The translations under genes and the position numbers were made by a program. A DNA stretch of 64,000 nucleotides from Dromiciops gliroides. Lineage: Eukaryota > Chordata > Mammalia > Microbiotheria > Microbiotheriidae. A model generated the notes under the pieces. The model was not told the origin of the DNA. It saw only the letters and a list, made by a program, of their open reading frames with translations, and did no database searches. Below, piece by piece: positions 48,101 to 55,979 of this stretch (positions are counted from its first letter, which is position 1; the number at the start of each line of letters is the position of its first letter). The stretch is taken from positions 623,095,791-623,159,790 of the forward strand of contig NC_057863.1 of NCBI RefSeq assembly GCF_019393635.1. The letters are read 5' to 3'.

Positions 48101-49151
48101 GATAGTTTTATTTCCTCAGTGCATAGTTTTGGTCCTTCAATTTCTTTTTCTTGTCTTATTACTATATACTATAGCTAGCATTTCTAGTGCAATATTGAAT
48201 AATAGTGGTGATGATGGGCATCCTTGCTTTACCCCTGATTTATTGGGAAAGCTTCTAGCTCCCATTGCAAATAATGCTTGCTCTTGGTTTGAGATAGTTA
48301 CTACTTATTCTTCTTAGAACATTGCCCAGGGATTCTTAACTGGGGGTTTCCCTCTTCATCTTGTATCTCATGGAATTCTGTACTCTCTGCCCTCAGGATT
48401 TCCCTTGGATCTTGGCAGATGAGCAGGATGTGCACATGCATGATCCCCGGCTAATCCCACTGAAGACCATGACCTCGGACATTTTAAAGGTGAGGCTGAG
48501 TGGGAAGGATGGCATGGGACCTCGATATCCCAGTGACTGCTAGGAAATGCATTTCATGAGGCTTAGAGTGCTACAAGCAGCCCATGGCTATTGACCCTTT
48601 GCAGAACCATAGAGACCAGCTAGATCAATTCCTACTCCCTCCCAAAAGCATCCCTTCTATGACATCTTGGGCAAAGAGTGTTGCTTGAAGAGCACTAAGG
48701 GAGGCTCACTACCTCCTAAGGCAGCCTATGCCACTTTTGGATGGCTTCCCATTGGGGGATAAGGATTAGGATGTTTTTACCTACGTCAAGGCCAAATTTG
48801 TTTCTCTGCTACTTCGTCTTCTTTTTTTGTTTGTTTGTTTTTTTATTTATTTTTTTTCTCTGCTACTTCTAACCACTCTTCTCTGGCACCAAATAGAATA
48901 GGTCTGATCTGTCTTCCACTTAGTAATTGTGTAACTCAAGGCAAGTCGCTTCTCTTTTGAGAGCCTCAGTGTTCCCATCTCTGAAACGGGAATGTCTCCC
49001 TGTTAACCTTAAAGTGCCACAGAAACACAGCCTTTAACCATCATTACTGCCAGCCTGATTTCCTTCTTTTTTTTTTTTTCTTTTTTTTTTTCTGGTTTCC
49101 TTCTAACAGATGCAGCTGTATGTGGAGGAGAGGGCTCACAAGAGCAGTTGA
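35162..49151 (+). CDS. MAD2L2: MAD2L2 (REV7), complete coding span in eight exons
   Basis: The protein is a HORMA-domain adaptor: it joins REV3 and REV1 in DNA polymerase zeta translesion synthesis and is part of shieldin in double-strand-break repair. Exons join 35162-35201, 35336-35454, 41490-41561, 42399-42499, 43467-43561, 44567-44640, 48397-48489 and 49110-49151. All seven introns are GT-AG, and the phases add up to 636 nt, or 211 residues plus stop, the same length as human MAD2L2. Nearly every residue matches the human protein as I remember it. Visible differences include Ile for Val in REVYPIGIF, His for Arg in KEHHPVE and a C-terminal AHKSS. The HORMA domain covers about residues 13-200, and the C-terminal part ([10 protein letters not shown] onward) contains the safety-belt region. 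The start ATG is preceded by GTTCAGAAGA. No break or missing exon is seen. The gene is convergent with FBXO6 and divergent from DRAXIN, as in human. Confidence 0.97.
35336..35454 (+). CDS. MAD2L2: MAD2L2 coding exon 2
   Basis: Acceptor CTGTCCCCAG at 35335 and donor CAG/GTAGGG. The exon completes Val14 and encodes [20 protein letters not shown] through KKYNVPVQ, the start of the HORMA fold. The preceding intron is only 134 bp. Confidence 0.96.
35560..35760 (+). mobile_element. L3/CR1 LINE fragment
   Basis: GGGTTATTTGCCCTAGAACA and AATCTTCAGGTGGAAGTCGG resemble L3/CR1 sequence, diverged. Confidence 0.45.
35982..36138 (+). mobile_element. Young CORE-SINE copy
   Basis: Full length with a GCGCTGCAGTAG variant head; tail subtype CCCTCATTGTCTCACC. 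Confidence 0.9.
36656..36809 (-). mobile_element. Young CORE-SINE, 5'-truncated
   Basis: Duplication of 16 bp, GGTGGGATTAGATCTT, at 36640-36655 and 36810-36825. The copy stops at GCCGGTGCTTT, so it lacks its tRNA-like head. Confidence 0.93.
36940..38289 (-). mobile_element. Solo LTR, fossil ERV (class I-like)
   Basis: The element has matching inverted ends, TGATG and CATCA, and is flanked by a 4-bp duplication CTGT at 36936-36939 and 38290-38293, as expected of ERV1-type elements. On the minus strand an AATAAA lies about 85 bp from its 3' end (37025-37030). The U3 side is CpG-rich (37980-38200). It is about 1.35 kb, of which about 0.16 kb is a later SINE. No internal retroviral genes are seen, so it looks like a solitary LTR. 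It is older than the young SINEs and younger than the MIR-type copy it interrupts. Confidence 0.7.
37547..37704 (+). mobile_element. Young CORE-SINE inserted in the solo LTR
   Basis: Duplication TAAGAACCCAAG at 37535-37546 and 37705-37716. Confidence 0.93.
39100..39163. repeat. (TATC)n microsatellite
   Basis: About 15 ATCT units next to the T-rich end of a SINE. Confidence 0.97.
39164..39304 (-). mobile_element. Young CORE-SINE copy
   Basis: Reversed; imperfect duplication around ACAGCTGCATTT and ACGGCTGTATTT. The (TATC)n lies at its tail side. Confidence 0.88.
39649..39700. repeat. 52-bp exact duplicate of 42117-42168 (copy 1)
   Basis: Starts TTATATTGGCTACATAACAT and ends CGGGTAGAGA. It is followed by an old CORE-SINE-like body (CCTGGAGTCAGGAAGAC) to about 39840. 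Confidence 0.9.
40020..40250 (-). mobile_element. CORE-SINE with RTE-like tail, reversed
   Basis: TTGTTGTTCAGTCATTTCAG, TCGTGTCTGACTCCCATTTG and AGCTCATTTTACAGATGAGG precede a reversed CORE. The GTCTGACTC-type end resembles RTE/BovB tails. Confidence 0.72.
40497..40975 (-). mobile_element. L1 3' fragment, antisense, split by a SINE
   Basis: CCCCAATTGATGGGCATCTC, ATTTTTGTACAAATAGGTCC and GGTATAGCTGGGACAAAGGG are antisense marsupial L1 3' sequence. A SINE at 40560-40706 interrupts it. Confidence 0.78.
40560..40706 (-). mobile_element. Young CORE-SINE inserted in L1
   Basis: Reversed, nearly complete; its head reads GGTCACCAAGCTGCCCCC on the plus strand. Confidence 0.9.
41490..41561 (+). CDS. 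MAD2L2: MAD2L2 coding exon 3
   Basis: Acceptor GTGAACAG at 41489 and donor AAG/GTGAGT. It encodes 24 residues, [12 protein letters not shown] to VKPLLEK, with whole codons. It follows the 6.0 kb intron that holds a solo LTR and several SINEs. Confidence 0.96.
41675..41828 (-). mobile_element. Young CORE-SINE with internal deletion
   Basis: Duplication CTGGTTGAGCTTTG at 41661-41674 and 41829-41842. About 25 bases in the middle (the GGATTTGAACTCAGG part) are missing. Confidence 0.93.
42117..42168. repeat. 52-bp exact duplicate of 39649-39700 (copy 2)
   Basis: Same 52 bases as copy 1, 2.5 kb away in the next intron of MAD2L2. The sequence after it is unrelated to that after copy 1. Confidence 0.9.
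42399..42499 (+). CDS. MAD2L2: MAD2L2 coding exon 4
   Basis: Acceptor GTTTGCAG at 42398 and donor ATCAG/GTAAGC. It encodes [19 protein letters not shown] to TQPPLLSI plus two bases. Confidence 0.96.
43467..43561 (+). CDS. MAD2L2: MAD2L2 coding exon 5
   Basis: Acceptor CGTTCCCAG at 43466 and donor CCAG/GTAGGC. It encodes the rest of a split Ser, then [16 protein letters not shown] to DAVLDHNPP plus one base. Confidence 0.96.
43953..44110 (-). mobile_element. Young CORE-SINE copy
   Basis: Duplication CATGCAGGCTCTT at 43940-43952 and 44111-44123. Confidence 0.94.
44271..44417 (-). mobile_element. Young CORE-SINE copy
   Basis: Duplication CATGTCATTTT at 44260-44270 and 44418-44428. It ends about 150 bp before MAD2L2 exon 6. 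Confidence 0.94.
44567..44640 (+). CDS. MAD2L2: MAD2L2 coding exon 6
   Basis: Acceptor CCGATGCAG at 44566 and donor AAG/GTGAGT. It encodes [18 protein letters not shown] to IQVIK. The next intron is 3.76 kb and filled with L1 fragments. Confidence 0.96.
44735..44877 (+). mobile_element. Tail-only SINE fragment
   Basis: CACTGGACCCAGATGGCTCT and CAACTTAAATCCAATTTAGT match the long tail at 16480-16630; head and CORE are absent. Confidence 0.75.
46135..46622 (-). mobile_element. L1 3' end, antisense
   Basis: ACTTGTCAATTACATGTAAA, TAGTTGATCATCCTTAACAA and CAGATTGTTCTCCAGAATGG are antisense L1 3' sequence. It is cut at about 46622 by a sense L1. Confidence 0.78.
46623..47337 (+). mobile_element. 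5'-truncated sense L1 nested in an antisense L1
   Basis: AGAACAATCTGGAACTATCC, TTTATAGCAGCCCTTTTTGT, GTGAAGTGAGCAGAACCAGG and the tail TTACATGTAATTGG with an A-run. Frames such as [20 protein letters not shown] are ORF2-end remnants. Confidence 0.78.
47375..48320 (-). mobile_element. L1 ORF2 region, antisense
   Basis: TTTCCATTTCTCTAATCAGC, TATCCTGCAACTTTGCTGAA and GATGGGCATCCTTGCTTTAC are classic antisense L1 ORF2 sequence. It probably continues the copy at 46135-46622. It ends about 75 bp before MAD2L2 exon 7. Confidence 0.8.
48397..48489 (+). CDS. MAD2L2: MAD2L2 coding exon 7
   Basis: Acceptor TGCCCTCAG at 48396 and donor AAG/GTGAGG. It encodes 31 residues, [16 protein letters not shown] to TMTSDILK. 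It begins about 75 bp after the end of an antisense L1 fragment. Confidence 0.96.
49110..49151 (+). CDS. MAD2L2: MAD2L2 last coding exon
   Basis: Acceptor TTCTAACAG at 49109. It encodes [13 protein letters not shown] and the TGA stop at 49149-49151. The human protein ends AHKGS in my memory. Confidence 0.95.
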   Translation: MQLYVEERAHKSS

Positions 49152-49435
49152 AGCAGGCCTCCCCAGCTAACAGAGGAATGGACTTTGGCAGCCATCATGG
49201 GTCTAGAACGGCATCCCTGGCTTCAAGTGCTCTTACCCCATTGTCCAACAGATAAGTCTGGCATTGCCCTCGAGACTGGCTCCCTTTGCCAGCTCTGGTC
49301 ATGAGGTGACCAACCTTCCATCACTAGGAAGGAATCCCAGGGAGAGAGGACTCTAATCTCTGCTGTCCTTGGATCCCTGTAGACACAAACAGACCGTGGT
49401 TTTTGTTTCAATAAAAAAACCCAAGGGCAGCATCC
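49152..49435 (+). other. MAD2L2: MAD2L2 3' UTR
   Basis: About 280 bases from the stop to the expected cleavage site. No repeat is inserted. The end is inferred from the poly(A) signal. Confidence 0.7.
49410..49415 (+). terminator. MAD2L2: MAD2L2 poly(A) signal AATAAA
   Basis: A canonical AATAAA about 260 bases after the stop, the first one on the plus strand after the last exon. Confidence 0.75.
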
Positions 49436-49543
49436 TGTGGACTTGCTAAAAGAGAGGGTTGACCTGGGCCTGGATTGCTCACCCCCTGACCCGATGCTTT
49501 CCTCCTTCCTCAAATCAACTCCAGGCTGTCTGTATGGAAAGTG

Positions 49544-49549
49544 TTTATT
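49544..49549 (-). terminator. FBXO6: FBXO6 poly(A) signal AATAAA (minus strand)
   Basis: TTTATT on the plus strand reads AATAAA on the minus strand, about 64 bases after the FBXO6 stop. It faces the MAD2L2 signal from about 130 bp away, so the two genes end tail to tail. Confidence 0.75.
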
Positions 49550-49612
49550 GAAACCCAAAAGCTGCAAAAAATAGGAAGATGCTGAAACCACTGGTTCCAT
49601 CTGGGTCCGGAT

Positions 49613-49798
49613 CTAGTTACTACATCTGGCTGTTGCTTCTGCATGAGTGGCTTTCCTGGTGACCTCGGGACCAATGGTGATGCTGCTGTTGGTGACTCGG
49701 CAGCCATACCACCCAGCCCAGAACTGAGTGTCCCTGCCGCCATGCTGGAAGCGGATGTGACGGACCCCTCGGGAGTAGTTGGAGAATGTGTGGGAGAC
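49613..49798 (-). CDS. FBXO6: FBXO6 last coding exon
   Basis: Acceptor CCTTCCCCAG at 49799. It encodes VSHTFSNYSRGVRHIRFQHG through RVTNSSITIGPEV and ends ATARCSN before the TAG at 49615-49613. The glycan-contact loop reads DTQFWAGWYG; human FBXO6 has Tyr where this has Phe, in my memory. Confidence 0.94.
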   Translation of the reverse strand, partial: VSHTFSNYSRGVRHIRFQHGGRDTQFWAGWYGCRVTNSSITIGPEVTRKATHAEATARCSN

Positions 49799-52700
49799 CT
49801 GGGGAAGGCCAGAGTTAGTCACTTGGTGGAGGTAGTCCTATGGTTCTTAACCTTGGGTTGGCAAGATTGGAGGGAGAGGGAAAGTAGGGGGTGGAGATAG
49901 TATGGGGGTAGAAAGGCAAGGGTTCTAAACCTTTTTTGTCTCCTGGCCCCCTCTTGGGAAGCCTATGGACCCTTCTCAGTTATGTTTTTAAATTCCTAAA
50001 ATAAAATAAATGGGATTATGAACTATACCAATTACTTTGAAATATATTTCTATATTTAGAAATTTTCTCTTATGTTATATTCATAAAATATAGAAATATA
50101 AATACTAATATTTACAAGATAGCTTTTATAAATATAAATGAACATTTATAAGATATAGTTTAGAAATATAAGCATTTATGCTTACAAGATATATTTTATA
50201 AATAAGCATTTATATTTATAAATATATATTTAAAGTTCATGGACCCCAGATCAAGAACCCCTGTTGTAAGGTATTATCTGACCAAGGCCCCTCAGAGAAG
50301 AGGCAGAGTGGGGACAAAGAGTTGAAATGGGAAAGCTGCCTAGGGCTGCCCTGTAGACCTCACTGACCTCTCTCCACTCACAGTCACTCCATTGTTCAAT
50401 CTCCACTGGTGGGGGCTCAAACTTATCCAGAACAATGAAGTCGGCTGATAGCAACTGCACACAGATCTGGTAGCGGCAGCCGCAGTCATATCTGGCAGCA
50501 AACCTGAGGGAAGAAAGAAGAGCCCCTCAGACGAGGGCAGGGAATCCCAAAGTCTCAGAGTTGGAAGGGATGTCAGAAGTCATTGGAGTCAGGACAAGAC
50601 CCCTCTTTATAACATCCCCAACCATCGGTCATGTGGCTTTCAATCTAGGACATTTACTGACTAAAGGGGCACAGAGGAAGGAGCACTGGCCTTGGTACCC
50701 AGCACTGGCCCTGGGTTCAAATTCTGGCTCTGACATTTACAGCCTGTGTGACTGGGGATCAGTCATTTCACTTCTCTACAGGCCTCAGTTTCCTCATCTG
50801 TAAGATAAAGGCACCAGATGACCTCTGAGGTCCTTTCTAGCTCTAAGCCTATGATTCCATGACCTGATGTCCTCTCATGTTACTTATGGATAGCTCTGTT
50901 AGGAAGTGTTTCTTTATGTTAAACCTTGCTAGCAGAGCTTAGGGAGAAGTCCCCCTTGGCCTTCAGCTCAACAAGCACTTATTAGGATCACTGATTGAGA
51001 GTGGGAAGGACCATGTAGCTCATACAGTCTAACACCCTCATTGAACAAATGTGGAAACTGAGGCTTTTGGAAGGTAAATCCAAGGTCAGGCAGCCAATGA
51101 TCTTCCTGACTCTAAGTACAGTTGGATGGCATTACATGCATATCACGTGCTTTCTCCTGGGATTACAAATTAATCAACAAGGATTTCTTAAGCACCTACT
51201 ATGTGCCAGGTATAGATGATGAAGGTACAAAGACAATCCCTGCCTTCTGAGAACTTATATTCTAACAAAGGAAACAATGTATTTGCCTATGTATATGCAA
51301 ATAAATGAGGTAATGGGGGGGGCATGGCAATGGCAGCTGGGAGTGTCAGTGGCCTCATGGAGAAGGTGGTTCTTGAGCTGAGCTTCAAGGGAAGAAGCCA
51401 GGTATCCCTAGAGCCAGAAGTGAGGCAGGGGAAGGTCCCATCCAGGAGATAACCTTGCAAAGGCAGAGGGGTGGGAGACGGCCAAAAACCCAGCTGGAAC
51501 CATAGAGCGTGAAAGGGGAATAAAGTGTACATACATCTGGAGAGGTGGGTTGGAACTGGGTTGTGAAGGGCTTCACCCACAGGGGACTGTATCTGCTCCT
51601 GGAGTTAACAAGACTAGCCTGAGCCACCCTGTGCTTGACAAAGATCATGGAGCCTCATGGAGGGTAAATTGGAGAGGAAGAAGGGACTGGCATCAAGAAG
51701 ACCAAAGAGGAGGCTACTGCAACAGTCCAGGGCAAAGGGGACTTGGGTGGTTGTGATTTAAATGGAAAGAAAGAGACAGGTTCAAAAGATGTTGCAGAGA
51801 AAGGATCTACCAGACTTGGCAACCATTTGGATATGGGGGAGAGGAGAGAGTGAGGAGTCAGGATGACAGTGAGGCTGAGGATGGTGGAGTCCTCCATGGA
51901 AACCCAGGAAGAGGGGCAGCATGGTGGCTCATTGGATAGAGCCCTGGAGTCAGAAGGACCTGAATACAAATCTACCTGTGTGACCCTGGGTAAGTCACTT
52001 AACCCTAATTGCTGGGGGTAGTGGGGGGCAGGGACAAAGAGAGGAAAAGATGAGAAAGATGATCACTGATGTGTGACCTGGCCTAAATTGCCTGCCTGGG
52101 TCTCAGGTGATACCACCCTATGGTCATGAGACCATAGGGTCATGGTGAGGATGAAGGAGCCCCTGGGTGTGACAATGTCCCATCCCACCCCACTAGGCCC
52201 CAGCCCAACTCACCAGTCCTTGATCACAATGTCTGGCCTCACTGTGTCCATCAGTTCTTTCCAATAGCCCTCAGCTTTCAGGTCCACAATCTGAGACTTG
52301 AGACAATCACTGGGGAGACATGAGAAGGTGGTTGGGCACAGGTGAGATCAGTACAGAGCTGGGCTTCTTCCTTTTCACCCCAGCATGAGATGCTCCTCCT
52401 CCACCCACCCCACCATGCCAGCCAGGGGCACCAAAGCACCCCTCCCTTAGCCCCTGGGGTTTTGTATCTAACAGGACCAGGGAAGGATGATTTTTGTTTG
52501 TCAAAGAGGACCAAAACATTGGGAAATGATACCATGACTTGCAGTGAATAAGATTTAAGTGAGGGAGGGCTGTGCAAGGCCACCAACCTCCCTCTCTCCT
52601 CCAGAGCCATCTGGGTCCAGTGACAAGATATGGATCAGGACCACTGGAGGTGGCCCCAGATGTTTAAGGCAATGTCCAGAGTCACAGATAGTAAGTGTCT

Positions 52701-54037
52701 GAGGTGAGATTTGAACTCAGGTCCTCCCAACTTCAGGGTCAGTGCTCTATCCACTTTGCCACATAGCTGTCACATGGAAGAATGATGTAGGAGATTTAAA
52801 GGTACCTCCCATTAAGTCATTTCTGGAAATTAAGGACTCCCCTTGACAGGTAGTAATCAGTAATATAGGACCACTAGGTGGTGCCATAGTGCAAAGAGTG
52901 CCCAGCCTGGAGTCAGGAAGACTCATTTTCCTGAGTTCAAAATAGGCCTCAGACACTTACTAGCCATGTGACCTTGGGCAAGTCACTTAACCTCTGCTTA
53001 GGTGGCTCAGTGGATAGAGTTCTTGGCCAGGAGGCAGGAAGATCTGTGTTCAAATCCAGCCTCAAACACTTCCTAGGATGTTAATTCACCCTGATTGCCT
53101 CAGTTTCCTCAACTGTAAGATGATCTGGAGAAGGAAATGGCAAACCACTCCAGGATCTTTGCCTGTAAAACAGATCTAATGTTTGTAAAGGACTTAGGTC
53201 AGTGCCCAGCACATAGTAGGTGTTATCTAAATGCTAGCCATTATAATTGTTATTCTTTCTCAGCTGCCCAGGGATCTCCTGGTCCTACTGTCTCCGTCCC
53301 CTCCCTTCTCCCCAGAGCCCATCCTAGTCAGGATTCTCTTACTCATAGGATGTAACAAAGTATTTCTTGACTCGGGGGTCTGGGAACTCTTTCCCGTGGG
53401 CTCCAGGTGTCTCTTCTACTTTCCAATAATCTCCTCCATTCTGGTCAATTTTCCAAAATTTCAACCCCTCTGGAAAAAGAATAAGCAGGATCTTGAGTTC
53501 CATGGGGGAAGTGAGAGGAGAGGCAGGAAATGAGTCAGCTGGAAGAAATGGGATATTCAGAGAAGAGAAACCTTAGGTGGGATTGTGGGAGTTGTCTTCA
53601 AAGACAACTTGAAGGTGGCTCAGCACTCAGACACTCACTAGTTCTGTGACCTTGGGCACAGATCTGGATTTAAAGTGGGTCTGCTGCCTCCAGATGCACT
53701 GGGCTACCCAACCCCCCTAGGTCCACCTGTCCGTAGCATGAGACAGCTTTGATTGATGTGAAGATTGAGGGACCCCACCTTCACCACAGGGGTTGCGGAT
53801 CAGGTTCCTGTGGAGGCTGCAGAGGAAGTAGAAGACCTTCCAGCCAGCTACTGGCTGGTCCCGGTCCTCGGAGATGAAGCCCTCTCGCAGGCACTTGCGT
53901 TTCCACAGGGACACCTGGTCGATGACATCCCTCCAGAGGCTGCAGACTGGCCGGCAGTGCCTCAGCAACTTCCAGGCTGGCACCAGGGAGAACAACTCCA
54001 GGAGGACATTCTCAGGCAGGTCATTGATAGAAGCCAT
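49613..54037 (-). CDS. FBXO6: FBXO6-type glycoprotein F-box gene, five coding exons
   Basis: The product is the substrate receptor of an SCF (SKP1-CUL1-F-box) ubiquitin ligase that recognises N-glycosylated proteins in ER-associated degradation. Minus-strand exons join 54037-53779, 53469-53343, 52309-52214, 50503-50368 and 49798-49613, with GT-AG introns, giving 804 nt or 267 residues plus stop. Residues 1 to about 48 are the F-box (SINDLPENVLLELF, CSLWRDVID). From about residue 85 the FBA sugar-binding domain begins (NGGDYWKVEE, VKKYFVTSY, KAEGYWKELMD, DWFAAR, FQHGGRDTQFWAGWYG, RVTNSSITIG). Human FBXO6 has 293 residues and FBXO44 255 in my memory. Position beside MAD2L2 and the GAHG, FPDP and FEPPPV segments favour FBXO6, while other segments look like FBXO44. 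The start ATG at 54037 has a GCCATGG context. FBXO44 and FBXO2, neighbours in human, would lie to the right of the window. Confidence 0.9.
50368..50503 (-). CDS. FBXO6: FBXO6 coding exon 4
   Basis: Acceptor TTCCCTCAG and donor GAG/GTCAGT. It encodes FAARYDCGCRYQICVQLLS, FEPPPVEIEQW and CEWRE. Confidence 0.94.
50690..50865 (+). mobile_element. Old CORE-SINE
   Basis: CCTCAGTTTCCTCATCTGTA and GAGGTCCTTTCTAGCTCTAA tail; diverged head. Confidence 0.72.
51330..51780 (+). mobile_element. Diverged dispersed repeat, second copy of the 4920-5465 type
   Basis: CTGAGCTTCAAGGGAAGAAG, TTGTGAAGGGCTTCACCCAC and GAGGAGGCTACTGCAACAGT share the pattern. Family unnamed. Confidence 0.45.
51913..52020 (+). mobile_element. 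Diverged CORE-SINE
   Basis: GGGGCAGCATGGTGGCTCAT and TGTGTGACCCTGGGTAAGTC with a shortened middle. Confidence 0.78.
52214..52309 (-). CDS. FBXO6: FBXO6 coding exon 3
   Basis: Acceptor TCTCCCCAG and donor GACTG/GTGAGT. It encodes DDCLKSQIVDLKAEGYWKEL to DIVIKD plus two bases of the Trp codon. Confidence 0.94.
52496..52772 (-). mobile_element. CORE-SINE with long non-MIR tail, reversed
   Basis: Reverse of the 16318-16632 type: TTTGTCAAAGAGGACCAAAA, AGAGCCATCTGGGTCCAGTG, then the reversed CORE to ACTTTGCCACATAGCTGTC. Confidence 0.8.
52868..53265 (+). mobile_element. Two tandem CORE-SINEs, the second with RTE-like tail
   Basis: A first CORE ends at about 52998 and a second head begins there (TAGGTGGCTCAGTGGATAGA). 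The second continues into CTGGAGAAGGAAATGGCAAA, an RTE-like tail, and a MIR-type end ACATAGTAGGTGTTATCTAA. Confidence 0.75.
53343..53469 (-). CDS. FBXO6: FBXO6 coding exon 2
   Basis: Acceptor CTTTTTCCAG and donor TATGA/GTAAGA. It encodes EGLKFWKIDQNGGDYWKVEE to KKYFVTSY plus two bases, the start of the FBA domain. The intron before it is 309 bp. Confidence 0.93.
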
Positions 54038-54053
54038 GGCCCTGGTGCCCCAG
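53779..54053 (-). CDS. FBXO6: FBXO6 exon with start codon (CDS 53779-54037)
   Basis: The likely acceptor is CCACCCCTAG at 54054, leaving 16 leader bases before the ATG. It encodes MASINDLPENVLLELF to RNPCGE plus one base, the whole F-box. Donor GAAG/GTGGGG. Confidence 0.9.
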
Positions 54054-54249
54054 CTAGGGGTGGGGAATCATCCACAGCTGGTACAAACCAGAGGGGAGGT
54101 AGTGTCTAAACAGGCAAAAGAAGAGGGCAATTAGGAGGATGCAGGACAACAGGGAGAGTTTGGGACCTAAAAGCTGGGCTGTATAAAGTTTATACATTTG
54201 ATTTTTCTCAACAGCTTCTCACAGAAGCTACGAGAGGCCATTGGTACAA

Positions 54250-54694
54250 TAGAAAGAGGGCTGCCCTGGGACGGCCTTACCAAGCAGGTCACCTACTTCT
54301 GCAAGGTCCAATCACATCACTCCCCAGTCATGTCACTCCCCTCCTCAGTAATCTCAAATGGCTCCCTGGTGCCTCAGGATCAAATAGAAAGTTCTCTGTT
54401 TGACATTCAACGCCTTTCATCCGTCTTTACATGTATATAAAAGGGGGGAAAACACAACAAAGCCTTTCATAACCGGGCTCCTTCCTCCCTTTTCAGTCTT
54501 TTTATACTTTACTCTTCTCCATGATCCTCAAATACTGGTCTATTTATTGATCCTCACAAACAATGCTCCATCTCCAGACTCAGTACCTTTGTACTGGCTG
54601 TCCCTCATGCCCAGAACGCCCTCCCTCCCAGTCTCCATTTCTGACCTCCCTGGTCTCTTTGAAGATTCAGCTTGAGTTGTACTGTCTATAAGAA
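54250..54694 (+). mobile_element. L2 LINE 3' region
   Basis: CTCAGTAATCTCAAATGGCT, CTTTCATAACCGGGCTCCTT and CTGTCCCTCATGCCCAGAAC are in L2 order. Confidence 0.7.
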
Positions 54695-54703
54695 GGTCCT
54701 TGT

Positions 54704-54865
54704 GGGGAAGCTAGTTAGCGCAGTAGATAGAGCACCGGCCCTGGAGTCAGGAGGACCTGAGTTCAAATCCATCCTCAGATATGTGCTAGCTGTGTAACCC
54801 CAGGCAAGTTACTTAACCTCCTTTTGCCTCAGTTTCCTCAATTGTAAAATGGAAGAGAATTGCCA
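54704..54865 (+). mobile_element. CORE-SINE with MIR-type end
   Basis: GCGCAGTAGATAGAGCACCG head and CCTCAGTTTCCTCAATTGTA end. Confidence 0.82.
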
Positions 54866-55130
54866 TTTATTATGGTGCCAGGCACTGTGCTGAGTACTTT
54901 TTACAAATAATTTTTCATTTGATCCTCCCAACAACTCCCAGAATTGTCCTGAGGGTCAAATGAGATAATATTTGTAAAGAGTGCTTAGCACAGTGTCTGG
55001 CACATGGTAGACATAAAGGCTTATTCCTTTCTCTTTGCTGAGGAAACTGAGGTTACGTGACTTGCTCAGGCTCACCCGGCTAGTAAGTATCTGAGGCTGA
55101 ATTTGCACTCATTTCTTCATGACTCTAAGG
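54866..55130. mobile_element. MIR-type fragments
   Basis: GGTGCCAGGCACTGTGCTGA and reversed CORE remnants CTCACCCGGCTAGTAAGTAT. Confidence 0.6.
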
Positions 55131-55370
55131 GCAGCTGGGTGGTGCCATAGCCCATAGGGTGCTGGGCCTGGAGAGTGCTGAGTTCAAAGGGGGCCTAGCT
55201 TACTAGCTGTGTGACCCTGGGCAAGTCATTTAACCCTATTTGCTTCAGCTTTCTCATCTGTGAGATGAGCTGGAGAAGGAAATGGCAAACCACCCCAGGA
55301 TCTTTAGCAAGAAAACCCCAAATGAGTTCAGGAAGTGTCAGGCACAACTGAACAACAGCTTCCTGAATCC
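55130..55370 (+). mobile_element. CORE-SINE with RTE-like tail
   Basis: Head GGGCAGCTGGGTGGTGCCAT, then CTGGAGAAGGAAATGGCAAA, AAAACCCCAAATGAGTTCAG and GGCACAACTGAACAACAGCT. Confidence 0.8.
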
Positions 55371-55979
55371 AGGCACAACCTTTCTAACCATTTCACCACC
55401 ACAGGGATCATACTAGTAGTTACTTCACAGCAGGGTCGTTGTGGAGATTAAAATGAGATCGATTACAAAGGGCTTTGCAAACCTCCAAGTGCTCTATAAA
55501 ACCTTATTATTCCTCTCAAATGCTTGTGGAATGATTGGACGAATCAAAGGCTAAACCAGTAAGTGAGCAGATCCCTTCCCCTCTGGGGTTGGTCCTCACT
55601 TCACTCATCTGTTAAAGGAGGCCCGACAGATTCTCTCTGAGGCCTGGCCTGGCTCCCCAGCGTGGGTGTTCTAGGCTACCCAGCCCCACCCGCTCTGATA
55701 TTCTGCGTTCTAAAGTCCCTTGGGGGCCCCGACTTCCTCAGTTCTAAAGTCCGTTCCTGTTCTAACGTTTTACTCGGCACTTTCAGACCATTCAAAGCAA
55801 TGCAGGTCAGTTGTCACTTGCCAGGGGACGCCGGTAAGATGCCTTTCAGCGGAGATCCCCCTCTCCTTCGTCCACCTCCTGAGTTGGGACTTGGACTAAA
55901 ATAAGTCTCCTCTTCCAGTGCCCACGAATAAATCGGAGGGCTGTCATCCCACGGCGTCGCACCGAACTAGGGCGAAGAA

